64,000 bases of DNA, taken from contig NZ_JANHLC010000010.1 in the NCBI RefSeq assembly GCF_028682395.1, positions 62,001 through 126,000 on the forward strand, written 5' to 3'. The notes below the pieces were generated by a model. That model worked only from the letters and a program-made list of their open reading frames with translations, made no database searches and was not told where the DNA came from. Of this stretch, positions 34,449 through 43,271 are shown one piece after another. Source of the stretch: Pseudomonas putida. Lineage in GTDB: Bacteria > Pseudomonadota > Gammaproteobacteria > Pseudomonadales > Pseudomonadaceae. The first letter of the stretch is position 1. Every line of letters begins with the position of its first letter. Made by a program: the position numbers and the translations under genes.

Positions 34449-36446
34449 TTAAGGCATCATTTCCAGGGGCACGGGATACACGTTGTCGCGCGCATCACTA
34501 TTCTTGGCCAGTGCGACCCAACGGTCGACATCGGCGTTGTAGCGCTGGTAATGGCGCAGCTTGGTGTTCAGGGTGCGGATGAATTTCTCCTGCGCCAGGC
34601 CATCCCAGCTCTTCCAGGTCTCTTCATCCAGGTTCAGCACTTCGCTCTGATAGGGCAGGTCTTCGAGGTACTCACCCAGCACGCCCATATCGGCCAGCTT
34701 GGCGTTGCCTTTCTGCTTGAGCTGATTAGGGTCGGCGCCCATGGTGGCGGCGACCGAACGCAGGCGTTCGAACATTTCCGTCGGCGAAATCAGGCCTTCG
34801 TTGGCAGCATCGAGGATCTGCTTCATCACATCGCTCAGGTCGCTGAGCTGGGACTTGGTCAGCAGCACCCGCACATCGGTGGTCGGGATGTTCTGCTTGA
34901 TCAGGTCGCGGTCGGTGATCCAGGCCTTGAAGACCGGCGGCGCCTTGCTGTTGGTCTTCTCGCCGAGATAGGCCAGTTGCATGGCGTGGCCGATCAGCGC
35001 CGCGTCAGCGAGCATTTTCTTCTCGGCCGGGTCCTGCTTGGCGTTGGCCGCGCTGCCGATGGCGTCTTCGCCCATATAGGCGGCCTTGACCTGAGAGGTG
35101 ATGGCGATTGCCAGAGCATCGACCTTGCGCCCGAATTCGTTCACATCACCGGCATTGACCGGGTAGTACAGCGATGTGTTGGTCCCGGGGTAGGTCGACA
35201 GGTTCTGGTACTGGGCCTCGGCCTTGGCGTGGTTCTTGATCCCGGCCGGTGTCTTCAGGTGCAGGGTATAGATGGCCACGCCCGGGTTGGCGGCTTCGAG
35301 GCGCACTTGCGCGGCGCTCAGGCCGGTCTTGGAGAGTTTGTCGTCGCCGTCGATGGCCCCGGCGTCGGTGATCAGCACCACGTAGCGGGCGCCGAAACGG
35401 CTCCAGTCGACCTTGTCGATACTGTCCATGACCCCGGCAAACGCGTCTTCGTTGAAGCTGCTGCTCGACACGGTCGCCTGCTTGAGGTCGGCGATCTTGG
35501 CGAAAAAGTCGGCGCTGTCTTTTACCTGGGTCGGGTCGGCATACATCTTGGTGGTGTATTCGAGCCCCGGCACCGCCTGGGTGTTGGAGCGGAAGGCGAC
35601 CAGGCCGAACTTGACCTGCTTGCCCAGGTGCTGCGCTTCGATCTGCTGGTAGACCTTGCGGATCGCCTCGCGGGTGCGGTCGATATAAGGGTCCATGGAG
35701 ATCGTCGAGTCGATGACGAACACCACCGCCGCGCTGAATTCCTTCAACTGGCTGCTGGCTTTGTCTTCGGCGTCCTTGCTGCCGGCAGCGGCGCCGCTGG
35801 AGGCGCCGCCCTGGGCGGTTTTGTCATCGGCTTTGCTGACCGACGCGACGTTGAGCAGGCGCGTGCGGAAACCGCTTTCGGTCATGACTTCTTCGCCGCT
35901 GAGCACCGGTAGCAGGTAGAACTGCTTGTGCAGGTCGACGAAATACTTGGGCTCTTCGGCCAGTACGCCTGGAGCCTGCTGGCCCTTTTTCAGCGTGGCG
36001 CGCAGGGGCGCGACCTTGCTGACCGGGTCCGATGCATCGAGGATGCCCTCGACGGTGGCGCGGTCCTTGAAGAACAACAGGCGGTCGCGGTTGGCCGGGT
36101 TGGTAAAGGCCAGGGTCAGTTGCATCTTCCAGTCGGTGGTGCAGTTGGCCGGCAGCCAGCCAATGGTCTTGCCATAGCTGTCGGGACCGACTTTGAGCCA
36201 CTCGGCGTTAGCGGCCTGCGCGCGCTCGTAGACGTAAAAGCGGCTGAAGACCGGCTGGGCCTCGCCTGGTGCGCCGCCCGCCGTCGGGCTCAGGGCGCAG
36301 CCCGGGGTGGTCAGTACGCGCTGGAACAGGGTCTTCTTGCCCTCCTGGATCAGCGGCTTGTCAGCGGCCAGGGCCAGTGGGCTGGCGCACAGCGCCAGCA
36401 ACGCGGCGGCACTCAGCAGGGAGCGGTTCAGGGACAAACGCATCAC
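34449..36446 (-). CDS. Periplasmic vWA protein resembling the C-terminal half of PpkA
   Basis: A 665-residue exported protein with a clear signal peptide (LLSAAALLALCASPLALA). The next 200 residues contain ALSPTAGGAPGEAQPVFSRF and NREWL-like strands and the segment KYFVDLHKQFYLLPVLSGEE, which I recall from the periplasmic part of PpkA-type proteins. The vWA domain starts near residue 243 with VVFVIDSTISMDPYIDRTRE, where the DSTIS metal site differs slightly from DxSxS. A long helical tail follows. The kinase domain of PpkA is missing. It overlaps the upstream gene by four bases (ATGA). Confidence 0.82.
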   Translation of the reverse strand: MMRLSLNRSLLSAAALLALCASPLALAADKPLIQEGKKTLFQRVLTTPGCALSPTAGGAPGEAQPVFSRFYVYERAQAANAEWLKVGPDSYGKTIGWLPANCTTDWKMQLTLAFTNPANRDRLLFFKDRATVEGILDASDPVSKVAPLRATLKKGQQAPGVLAEEPKYFVDLHKQFYLLPVLSGEEVMTESGFRTRLLNVASVSKADDKTAQGGASSGAAAGSKDAEDKASSQLKEFSAAVVFVIDSTISMDPYIDRTREAIRKVYQQIEAQHLGKQVKFGLVAFRSNTQAVPGLEYTTKMYADPTQVKDSADFFAKIADLKQATVSSSSFNEDAFAGVMDSIDKVDWSRFGARYVVLITDAGAIDGDDKLSKTGLSAAQVRLEAANPGVAIYTLHLKTPAGIKNHAKAEAQYQNLSTYPGTNTSLYYPVNAGDVNEFGRKVDALAIAITSQVKAAYMGEDAIGSAANAKQDPAEKKMLADAALIGHAMQLAYLGEKTNSKAPPVFKAWITDRDLIKQNIPTTDVRVLLTKSQLSDLSDVMKQILDAANEGLISPTEMFERLRSVAATMGADPNQLKQKGNAKLADMGVLGEYLEDLPYQSEVLNLDEETWKSWDGLAQEKFIRTLNTKLRHYQRYNADVDRWVALAKNSDARDNVYPVPLEMMP

Positions 36447-37471
36447 TTCTGCAACTCCTCTAGACGCTCTTGGGCTTCGGTGTTGCCCGGGTCCTGGGCC
36501 AGGATGGTTTCATACCAGTAAGCCGCCGTGGCGTTGTCCGCGACCGGGAAGCACTCGCTGGCCTGGAGGAACTTGGGGTCGTACTCGCGAGCATAGGCCT
36601 TGGCGATCAGCACGTCTCCGGCCTGGGCGCGGTTGGCGTACAGGCGCTGGGCAACGCCGCAGTGCTTGCCGGCCTTGGCCTGGTTGATGATTTCCAGCAA
36701 CTGGGCGCTGTCGGGCGAGGCCTTGATGCAGGCCTGGACGAAGGCCAGTTCGGGCAGGCTGTTCATGCTTTCCAGGGTGCAGGCTTGGGTATCGGCACTG
36801 GCTGCGGCGGGCGCTGGCGTAGGTGCCGGGCTCGCTGCCGGGGTGCGGGTGAAGAACCAGAAGCCGAGACCCGCTGCGAGCAGGAGCAGCACGACGATCA
36901 GCAGGCCGATCAGGCCTTTGTGGCTTTTCTTCACCGGCGCAGGAGGCGGGGTGTAGGCCGGTTCGGCGTGCATCGATTCCGGCTCGACTTCCGTCTCGGC
37001 CATGGAGAAGCTCAGTTCCGGCAACTCCGGCACGGCCGGGATTTCAACGACCGGCGCGCTTGGCGTCGCCAGTTCGGCGCCGTCGTAGCTAGAGCGTGTC
37101 TGGCCACCGGCGGTGGATGGCAGCAGGCCGACTCCCGGACGCACTACACCCTTGTCGGCATAGCCCAGGCTTTGCTCGCGCAGTTCGATCTGGAACTGCG
37201 AGTTGGCACTGCCTTCGAGCAGCGGGTCGACCACTTCCGGCCCGACCTGGGCTTGCAGGCCGTCACCGCTGGCGGTCACGTCGAAGCGCGAGACCTTGAA
37301 CCAGAAGGGGTTGCTGCTCCAGGCCTGCTGGTCCTGAAGGTAAAAATTGTCCTGGTTACGCTGGATGGAAAACTCCAGGTGCTCCTCGCCACCCTGCCAT
37401 TTCTTTACGGTAAGGCGGGCCTGGCCCGGTACATTGGGCTCTAACGCGAGTAGGTCGACACGAATTGGCAT
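36443..37471 (-). CDS. Membrane-anchored protein with N-terminal beta domain and C-terminal TPR-like repeats
   Basis: A 342-residue protein. Residues 1-120 form a strand-rich domain (MPIRVDLLALEPNVPGQARL; LEFSIQRNQDNFYLQDQQ). An acidic Pro-rich linker leads to one span (GLIGLLIVVLLLLAAGLGFW, near 186-206). The C-terminal periplasmic part has helical repeats (ANRAQAGDVLIAKAYAREYD; AYWYETILAQDPGNTEAQER), TPR- or Sel1-like. It lies between srfC (3-base gap) and the vWA gene (4-base overlap). I recognise no named family; a scaffold linking the cytoplasmic SrfBC pair to the periplasmic vWA protein is a reasonable inference. Confidence 0.75.
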   Translation of the reverse strand: MPIRVDLLALEPNVPGQARLTVKKWQGGEEHLEFSIQRNQDNFYLQDQQAWSSNPFWFKVSRFDVTASGDGLQAQVGPEVVDPLLEGSANSQFQIELREQSLGYADKGVVRPGVGLLPSTAGGQTRSSYDGAELATPSAPVVEIPAVPELPELSFSMAETEVEPESMHAEPAYTPPPAPVKKSHKGLIGLLIVVLLLLAAGLGFWFFTRTPAASPAPTPAPAAASADTQACTLESMNSLPELAFVQACIKASPDSAQLLEIINQAKAGKHCGVAQRLYANRAQAGDVLIAKAYAREYDPKFLQASECFPVADNATAAYWYETILAQDPGNTEAQERLEELQK

Positions 37472-37474
37472 TGC

Positions 37475-40192
37475 TTATCTCGCTGCGAAGGCGGTGAGCA
37501 CATGGCCCAGCCGTTCGTTCTGTTCAGGGGTGATTTCACGACCGGCGCCATGGCCGGCATTGTCCAGGGTGATGTAGGCCAGGCCCGAGAGCCAGTCACC
37601 GAGAAACAGCTGCGCCTGGTTCGCCGGCTGCGCGGGCAGCTCGGGCACCTGGCCGGGGCCGATATCGGTGTAGAACGAGAACAGTGGCGCCTTGGCCCCT
37701 GTACGGCCGTTCGGGCGCTCGCTCACCGGCTTCTGGATATAGCCGAACCAGGACACGAAGTCGCGCAGCACCCGCTGCACTTCCAGGACTTGGCGCTCGA
37801 CCAGTTGGTCGCGACGGGCGCCGCTTTGCGCACGCTTGAGGACCGCGCGGCTCAGTTGTCCGGGCAGGTCCTGGCGATAGCCGGCGGTAATCAGTTCGTC
37901 GACCACCGCTTCGAGCAAGGCCTTTTCCAGCCCCAGCAGGTTGAGCAGGCTTTGGCGGTTGGTCAGCTCGCGCAGGTGGGCGATCCAGGCCTTGAAGGCG
38001 GCCTTGGCGAAGCGGTGTTCGTTGCTTTGCAGCTCCGGTGCCGCTGCGCTGGTCGGGCTGCTGGCCGGTGCGCTGTCCTGGCCGACGTCGTCGCCAAAGT
38101 CGAAGTCGAAGCCGGCATCGTTGCCGTACAGGCTTTGGCTCGGGGTCGAGGCCTCCAGTTCGGCGCTGTCGCCGGACTCGTCATCATCGGTTTCGTAAGC
38201 GCCGCTGAGGTACAGGTCGCGCACCTCTTCGCTGGGCATGTCGAGTTGATCGATCAGTTCGCCAAGTACCGCGGGACGTCGCCCCAGGCCGGTCAGGATC
38301 ATCTGCGCCTGGGCTTTCTTGGCCGCTGCGGCACCCTCACCGTCGGCGTGGTACCAGGTGCTCAGGCCATGGGTGGTCAGGCCTTCGAGGCATTCGCCCA
38401 ATTGCTCGCGAATACGCTGCAGCTTGAACTCGATATTGGCCACGCCCTGGAAACTGCCGCTGAAGTGGCTGATGCCGCCGTCGTCGTTGCGCAGCATGTG
38501 GGCCCAGGCATCGGCCGGGTTCTTGATGTGCTTGCACACCAGGGCGTTGCTGGCGAAGGTGCTGCCCAGGCCGTTGATCCGTTCCTGGTAGTTGGGATTG
38601 ATGCCGGTCTCGGCACCGCTGGCGTCCTGGGCGATAAACGCCGCGTCCATGCGCGGCTTGCGTACCAGGAAGGTGTTCTGGAACGGCGTGCCGGCCCAGT
38701 CGTTCATCCAGCTCAGGCTGCCGAAGCGCTCCAGCATGGTCAGCTTGACCATGCCGTTCCAGCTCTCGTCGTACTGGTCAGGGGTCAGGCTCAGGGAGTT
38801 GGTGATGCGCAGGTCGAGCATGGTCAGGGCCCAGATCAGGCCGATTTCCCGCTTGCTGCGCGCCGCCGAGTCGGCGCCCTGGGTCTTTTCGATCCAACGG
38901 GTCAGGACCGGGCCCACGTCGTTGACGTCGCTCTGTTTGGTCGAGCCGGTGCACACCACCAGGGCGTTCATTTCCTGGTTGTCGGTGTAACGCTCGAACA
39001 GATAGGCGACCTTGCCACGCAGGATCAGCTGCGAAACGGAGTTGTCCTTGGTGCTCGACTGCGGATCGTTGGAGTCGGCGATCTCGTGCAGTTTCTTACG
39101 TCCGCGATAACCGGGGAAGTCGAGCAGGTCGACCTGGTTGACGATGTCGTCGACGGGCGCTTCGATCAGGCGAAAGGTCATTTCGGCGGTCAGGGCCGCC
39201 AACTGCGCCACGGTAATCGACTGGCTGTTTTGCAGGCGCCCGTCGACCAGCGGTCGCACCTCGATCGGCAAGTCCCGCGGGCTGCCAAAACGCTCGAGAA
39301 TGTCGACGTTCATGATGCTGTCGCGCTGGCTGTAGGTGTCGTTCTCGAACGTCACCAGGGCTTTGAGCGGTGCAAACACGGTTTCGGGCAGGCCCAGGGT
39401 GTGCAGAGCGCGAGCCAGTTGCTGGTAGACGCGCGTCAGCTCGCCCTGTTCGCCCCAGAGGATCGAGAACAGCTCGGCCCGTTCCTGGTAGTTCAGCCGT
39501 GGCGCCAGTTGCAACGCCTTGGGCCAGTACAGGTGTTCAAGCTTTTTCACCGAGTTGCGGAAGTTGTCGCGCAGGTAGTCCCACAGCGAGACCAGGTCGT
39601 CGGCGTTGACGCCGACCTGAACCGGGCCGTTTTCACGGCCTTCGAATGGCTTGAGCACCCGCTGGATGCGTTCTTCATCGATCTCGTAGGAAATACGTTC
39701 AAGGTCGAAGTCCTTGAACCAGGAGTTGGCGAGAATCTTCGCCAGCTCGATTTCCTTGAACAGGCTGAGCTCGACCGGAAAATTGTCGTCCTGGCTCGGC
39801 GTGGCACGTCGACTGAAGCGCGTCACCAGGCCGGTGGCTTCCTTGCCGCCACCCACCGGGTTGATGTGCTTGATAAAGTCCAGGCGCTGGCCACCGAAGC
39901 TGGTTTCCAGCTTGCCGTTTTCACCGGCGGCGAGGGCTGAGATCAGGTAGGACTTGCCGGCCTGGGACAGGCCGAAAAAGCCGATGGTCATCGGCGTGCA
40001 GGCCACGCGACCCAGGGTGTGCGCCAGGTTGCGGGCACGGTGCAGGCGAATGTTCAGGTTGTCGGCTTCGCTGTCCAGGCGCGGGGCATTGACGCGCGTC
40101 TGGCCAATCCAGTCGAGCGCCTGCCCGGCACCTTGATACACCGCAGTCCAACTGGCTGAAAGCTGACGTTGTTCGGGGGTCAGGTCATTCAT
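37475..40192 (-). CDS. srfC: SrfC family P-loop GTPase-like protein
   Basis: A 905-residue protein of the SrfC family (named in Salmonella as an SsrB-regulated factor). Walker A is GLSQAGKS at about residues 74-81, inside TIGFFGLSQAGKSYLISALA. A switch-like VDLLDFPGYRG lies near residue 357, recalling the DxPG of YcjX and dynamin GTPases. The long helical middle and the acidic, low-complexity stretch near 670-715 (DDDESGDSAELEASTPSQSL) lead to a helical C-terminus. It overlaps srfB by four bases. No membrane span is seen. Relatives in Xenorhabdus are reported toxic to animal cells; its action in a free-living pseudomonad is not known. Confidence 0.86.
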   Translation of the reverse strand: MNDLTPEQRQLSASWTAVYQGAGQALDWIGQTRVNAPRLDSEADNLNIRLHRARNLAHTLGRVACTPMTIGFFGLSQAGKSYLISALAAGENGKLETSFGGQRLDFIKHINPVGGGKEATGLVTRFSRRATPSQDDNFPVELSLFKEIELAKILANSWFKDFDLERISYEIDEERIQRVLKPFEGRENGPVQVGVNADDLVSLWDYLRDNFRNSVKKLEHLYWPKALQLAPRLNYQERAELFSILWGEQGELTRVYQQLARALHTLGLPETVFAPLKALVTFENDTYSQRDSIMNVDILERFGSPRDLPIEVRPLVDGRLQNSQSITVAQLAALTAEMTFRLIEAPVDDIVNQVDLLDFPGYRGRKKLHEIADSNDPQSSTKDNSVSQLILRGKVAYLFERYTDNQEMNALVVCTGSTKQSDVNDVGPVLTRWIEKTQGADSAARSKREIGLIWALTMLDLRITNSLSLTPDQYDESWNGMVKLTMLERFGSLSWMNDWAGTPFQNTFLVRKPRMDAAFIAQDASGAETGINPNYQERINGLGSTFASNALVCKHIKNPADAWAHMLRNDDGGISHFSGSFQGVANIEFKLQRIREQLGECLEGLTTHGLSTWYHADGEGAAAAKKAQAQMILTGLGRRPAVLGELIDQLDMPSEEVRDLYLSGAYETDDDESGDSAELEASTPSQSLYGNDAGFDFDFGDDVGQDSAPASSPTSAAAPELQSNEHRFAKAAFKAWIAHLRELTNRQSLLNLLGLEKALLEAVVDELITAGYRQDLPGQLSRAVLKRAQSGARRDQLVERQVLEVQRVLRDFVSWFGYIQKPVSERPNGRTGAKAPLFSFYTDIGPGQVPELPAQPANQAQLFLGDWLSGLAYITLDNAGHGAGREITPEQNERLGHVLTAFAAR

Positions 40193-43100
40193 TTGAGTTT
40201 CACACTTCCACTGTCGAGCCAGTACTTGGTCTCGCTCAGGCCGGCATCGAGCATGGTGTTGAGTTCCAGTTCGAGGTCGCTGCGCGGGTTAAAGCTGACG
40301 TTGTTGCTGTTGGATTCGATGTTACGCACCAAGAGACGGTCGCTGACCAGGGCCTGCTTGCTGGTGTACTGGTCCGCCGACTTGACTTCGAATCGCACCT
40401 TGAGCAAAGGCACACTGCCGTCTGCGGTGGTGGCGCGGGAAAACTTGTCTCGCCCGCCCTGGGTGAACCGCAGGGTGTAGAGCGGCGAGGCCGCCCAGCG
40501 TTGTGCCGCCAACTGGCGAAAGCCCAGGCGCAGGTCGCCGCGCATTTCCAGTTGTGGCGTGTCGGCCTCATCGCCGACGCCGATTTCTGGCAGCTTGATT
40601 TTGTTGTCTTCGGACTGGATGTCGCGGTACAGCACATCGGAGTCTTTGATGACGTTGTTCAGGTCGATGATGCCGATGTGCTTGACCGTCGAGTACGGCT
40701 TGAGCGCCGAAGAACGGAAGTAGAAGTTCGGCACGCTGTGGTTGGCGCACAGCAGACAAAGCATCGCGCCCACCGAGGCGGTGCTCTTGGGGTCGTCGAT
40801 CCGGCCATTTTTGTGGAACGGGTACCAGCCGCCGGTGCGGTAGTTCTGCAACGCCAGGATGCGTCCCGGCGGCAGCGGCAGCACCTTGCGGATAAACGCC
40901 TGGATGCCGGGCAGGCGCGAAGGGCGGCCGGTCAGGAGCAGGACGTCGCAGGGGTAGTGCGCAACCACTTCACAGAGCGCCCCGAGAATCTTGGTGATGT
41001 TGATTTTGTCGTTGAGGAACGCCGCGTGGAGCTTTTGCAGGTCGAAACTGATCGACGCGTCGTACAGGCTGAAATCGCTTTGGCCACCGACATCGCGGCG
41101 CACGGCGGCATTGACGTAGTCCTGTACGGTCTGGCTGATCGCGGTGGGCCCGAGCAGGTCGCGGTAGCTTTGCGGCGTGACCTCCTGGGGAACCTGTGGG
41201 TCGTAGTGCTCGTATGCCTTGAGCAACGCCAGGCCCAGCGGGGAAAACACCTGCAGGTTCAGTTGCTGGCGCAGGATCATGTCCTGGGCACTGATCGACT
41301 CATCGCCGCACAGTCGCGACATCAGCGAATCCGGGGCTTTCACCCCGGCGTTCTGCAGGGCCTGTTCAAAGCTTGGCAGGATAAAGGCCTGGATCACGTC
41401 CAGCAGGATATCGTCGCCGGCCACCTTGAACCCATCGCGAAAGCGCTGTTCGGGCACGATGTGCACGTTGCTGCCGCTGCCGGTATTGCCGGCGCGATCC
41501 AGGCGGTAGTCGGTAATCACCAGGTCGGTGGTGCCGCCGCCGATGTCGATGGTCGCCAGGGTGACGCGCTCACGGTCGGTCTTGTCCGGCCGGGCCAGAG
41601 TGTCGAAAAACTCTTCCGGGTGACCGGCGAAGTTCTCATTGACCTCGGTGTACAGGTAGACCAACTGGCCGCAGGATGCTTCGTCCCATTCCACCCGAAT
41701 GCTCGGGATCGGCGTGCGTGGGCTGACCTGCTGTTCCTTGTGCGGGTCTTCCTCGCCGGCGTGCCAACCGAGGCTTTTCCACACCAGGCCGATGGCTTGC
41801 AGCATGCGTTCGTTGAGGATGCTGCGCTCGGCCTGGGGCATACCTGGTGGCACGGTCAGGGTGATGCTGTTGAGTTGGCGCGGCACGCGGGTGTGGCCCT
41901 GGCGCGAGCGTTGGGCCGGGCTGTTGATTTGCGACAGCGCCTGGGCCAGGACTTCGGCGAGCATGAAGGTCATCAGCGAGCTGCGCGAGTAGCGCGGCAT
42001 AAACACCGGCAGGCGTTCGTCTTCATCGAGGCTGTACAGGGCCTCGCCGGTTTCGTTGATCAGGTGCGAAAATGGCGCGGCGGTGGCATACGGCTCGTTG
42101 TCGGTCTTGATGTACGAGCAGTTGAAGCGCCAGCCGTGGCCGTAGGCATTTTCATCCCACAGATAACGCTTCGGACTGGACAGCCCGGTGGAGCCCTCCG
42201 TGCCGCGGCGGCGACTGGCCAGGCGGCCGGCTTCATTGCCGACGCGGGCGATCGTCGCCCACTGGAAGGCATCGTGCCGGCCGCTCTTGACCGAGCAGTG
42301 GTCCTTACCGAAGTAGGCCTGGGCAAACTCCACACGGCTTTCGAATGGTTGGTTGTAGGTGTGTTCGGGGGTGATCAGGTCGCGCAGTTCGAGCACATAG
42401 TTCTGCTTCAAGCCGGAGCCGGCCTGGCCATGGTTTTCGATCAGGATGCCGCAGGTGCGTGAGTTGCCGACGTCCAGCACCAGGTCCACAGGAATCGGCT
42501 TGACCAGGCCATTGCTGTCGTTGGCGACCACTTTGAGTTCGGGGATGTCGACCTTCGCCCGGGCCGTCGACTGCTGCGCCGTTGACGGTTTGCTCAACAG
42601 GCTCAGCAGGTTGAGGTAGTGGGCCTGGTGATGGTCGGCGCGAATATCAATGTCCAGCTCTTCGCGTGAGCGATGGGCATAGCCTTCGTTGAACACTTCC
42701 AGCAGCCACTCGTTGACCCACGGCTGGGCCAGGAACCAGCGGGTTTCGCGGGCCTTGGTCGCGAGCTTGAAGGACACGCCGGAACTGATGTCTTCCTCGT
42801 TCGGCGCCAGGTAGGTGGTGCCATCACGCTTGGGCATCACACGGCTGTCGAACGCCATGGTCAGGCGGTGGGTGTTGCCGTCGATATCAGGGGCCGGCAA
42901 CTTGACCAGGCGCATGCGCGACCAGTTGGTCGGGCCTTCATCGAAGCGGTAGGGCGGCATAAAGCGGAAAAACGGGGTCGGCAGCCAGATACCGTCGAAC
43001 AGTTCGAGGCTGCTTTTCATGTCGATGCTCAGCACCGGCTTGGCTTTCTCGACCTTTTCCGGCTCGGGCTCGTAGAAGTAGAAATCTTTCTCTTCGTTGT

Positions 43101-43254
43101 AGACCAGGCGGCAGATCTGCCCGCCGGCCATCGGGGCGAACTCGCCCGCCGGTTCCTTGCGAGGATCCAGGCGCAGAGCGAAATCCATGAACTGGATACC
43201 GGTGTCGCTGACGAGCGTGACGGTATCTTCGAATTGGGTGACTTCAGGCAACAT
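40189..43254 (-). CDS. srfB: SrfB family actin/Hsp70-like ATPase
   Basis: A 1021-residue protein of the SrfB family. It shows both phosphate-binding loops of the actin/Hsp70 fold: VLDVGNSRTCGILIENHG near residue 258 and TIDIGGGTTDLVITDY near 565. An adenosine-type segment LLTGRPSRLPGIQAFIRKVL follows near 775. The N-terminal 250 residues (VTQFEDTVTLVSDTGIQFMD) are strand-rich. It is predicted to be cytosolic, possibly polymerising or chaperone-like. It begins 17 bases after srfA and ends with a four-base overlap with srfC, consistent with equal production of B and C. Confidence 0.9.
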   Translation of the reverse strand: MLPEVTQFEDTVTLVSDTGIQFMDFALRLDPRKEPAGEFAPMAGGQICRLVYNEEKDFYFYEPEPEKVEKAKPVLSIDMKSSLELFDGIWLPTPFFRFMPPYRFDEGPTNWSRMRLVKLPAPDIDGNTHRLTMAFDSRVMPKRDGTTYLAPNEEDISSGVSFKLATKARETRWFLAQPWVNEWLLEVFNEGYAHRSREELDIDIRADHHQAHYLNLLSLLSKPSTAQQSTARAKVDIPELKVVANDSNGLVKPIPVDLVLDVGNSRTCGILIENHGQAGSGLKQNYVLELRDLITPEHTYNQPFESRVEFAQAYFGKDHCSVKSGRHDAFQWATIARVGNEAGRLASRRRGTEGSTGLSSPKRYLWDENAYGHGWRFNCSYIKTDNEPYATAAPFSHLINETGEALYSLDEDERLPVFMPRYSRSSLMTFMLAEVLAQALSQINSPAQRSRQGHTRVPRQLNSITLTVPPGMPQAERSILNERMLQAIGLVWKSLGWHAGEEDPHKEQQVSPRTPIPSIRVEWDEASCGQLVYLYTEVNENFAGHPEEFFDTLARPDKTDRERVTLATIDIGGGTTDLVITDYRLDRAGNTGSGSNVHIVPEQRFRDGFKVAGDDILLDVIQAFILPSFEQALQNAGVKAPDSLMSRLCGDESISAQDMILRQQLNLQVFSPLGLALLKAYEHYDPQVPQEVTPQSYRDLLGPTAISQTVQDYVNAAVRRDVGGQSDFSLYDASISFDLQKLHAAFLNDKINITKILGALCEVVAHYPCDVLLLTGRPSRLPGIQAFIRKVLPLPPGRILALQNYRTGGWYPFHKNGRIDDPKSTASVGAMLCLLCANHSVPNFYFRSSALKPYSTVKHIGIIDLNNVIKDSDVLYRDIQSEDNKIKLPEIGVGDEADTPQLEMRGDLRLGFRQLAAQRWAASPLYTLRFTQGGRDKFSRATTADGSVPLLKVRFEVKSADQYTSKQALVSDRLLVRNIESNSNNVSFNPRSDLELELNTMLDAGLSETKYWLDSGSVKLK

Positions 43255-43271
43255 GTCGGGTTATTCCGTGT

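Noticed and set aside
37502..39940. 812-codon plus-strand frame opposite srfC
   Set aside because: Shadow of srfC. It has no domain motif and no ribosome site, and the minus frame carries a P-loop and joins its neighbours by overlaps.
40501..42462. 653-codon plus-strand frame opposite srfB
   Set aside because: Shadow of the actin-like coding frame.
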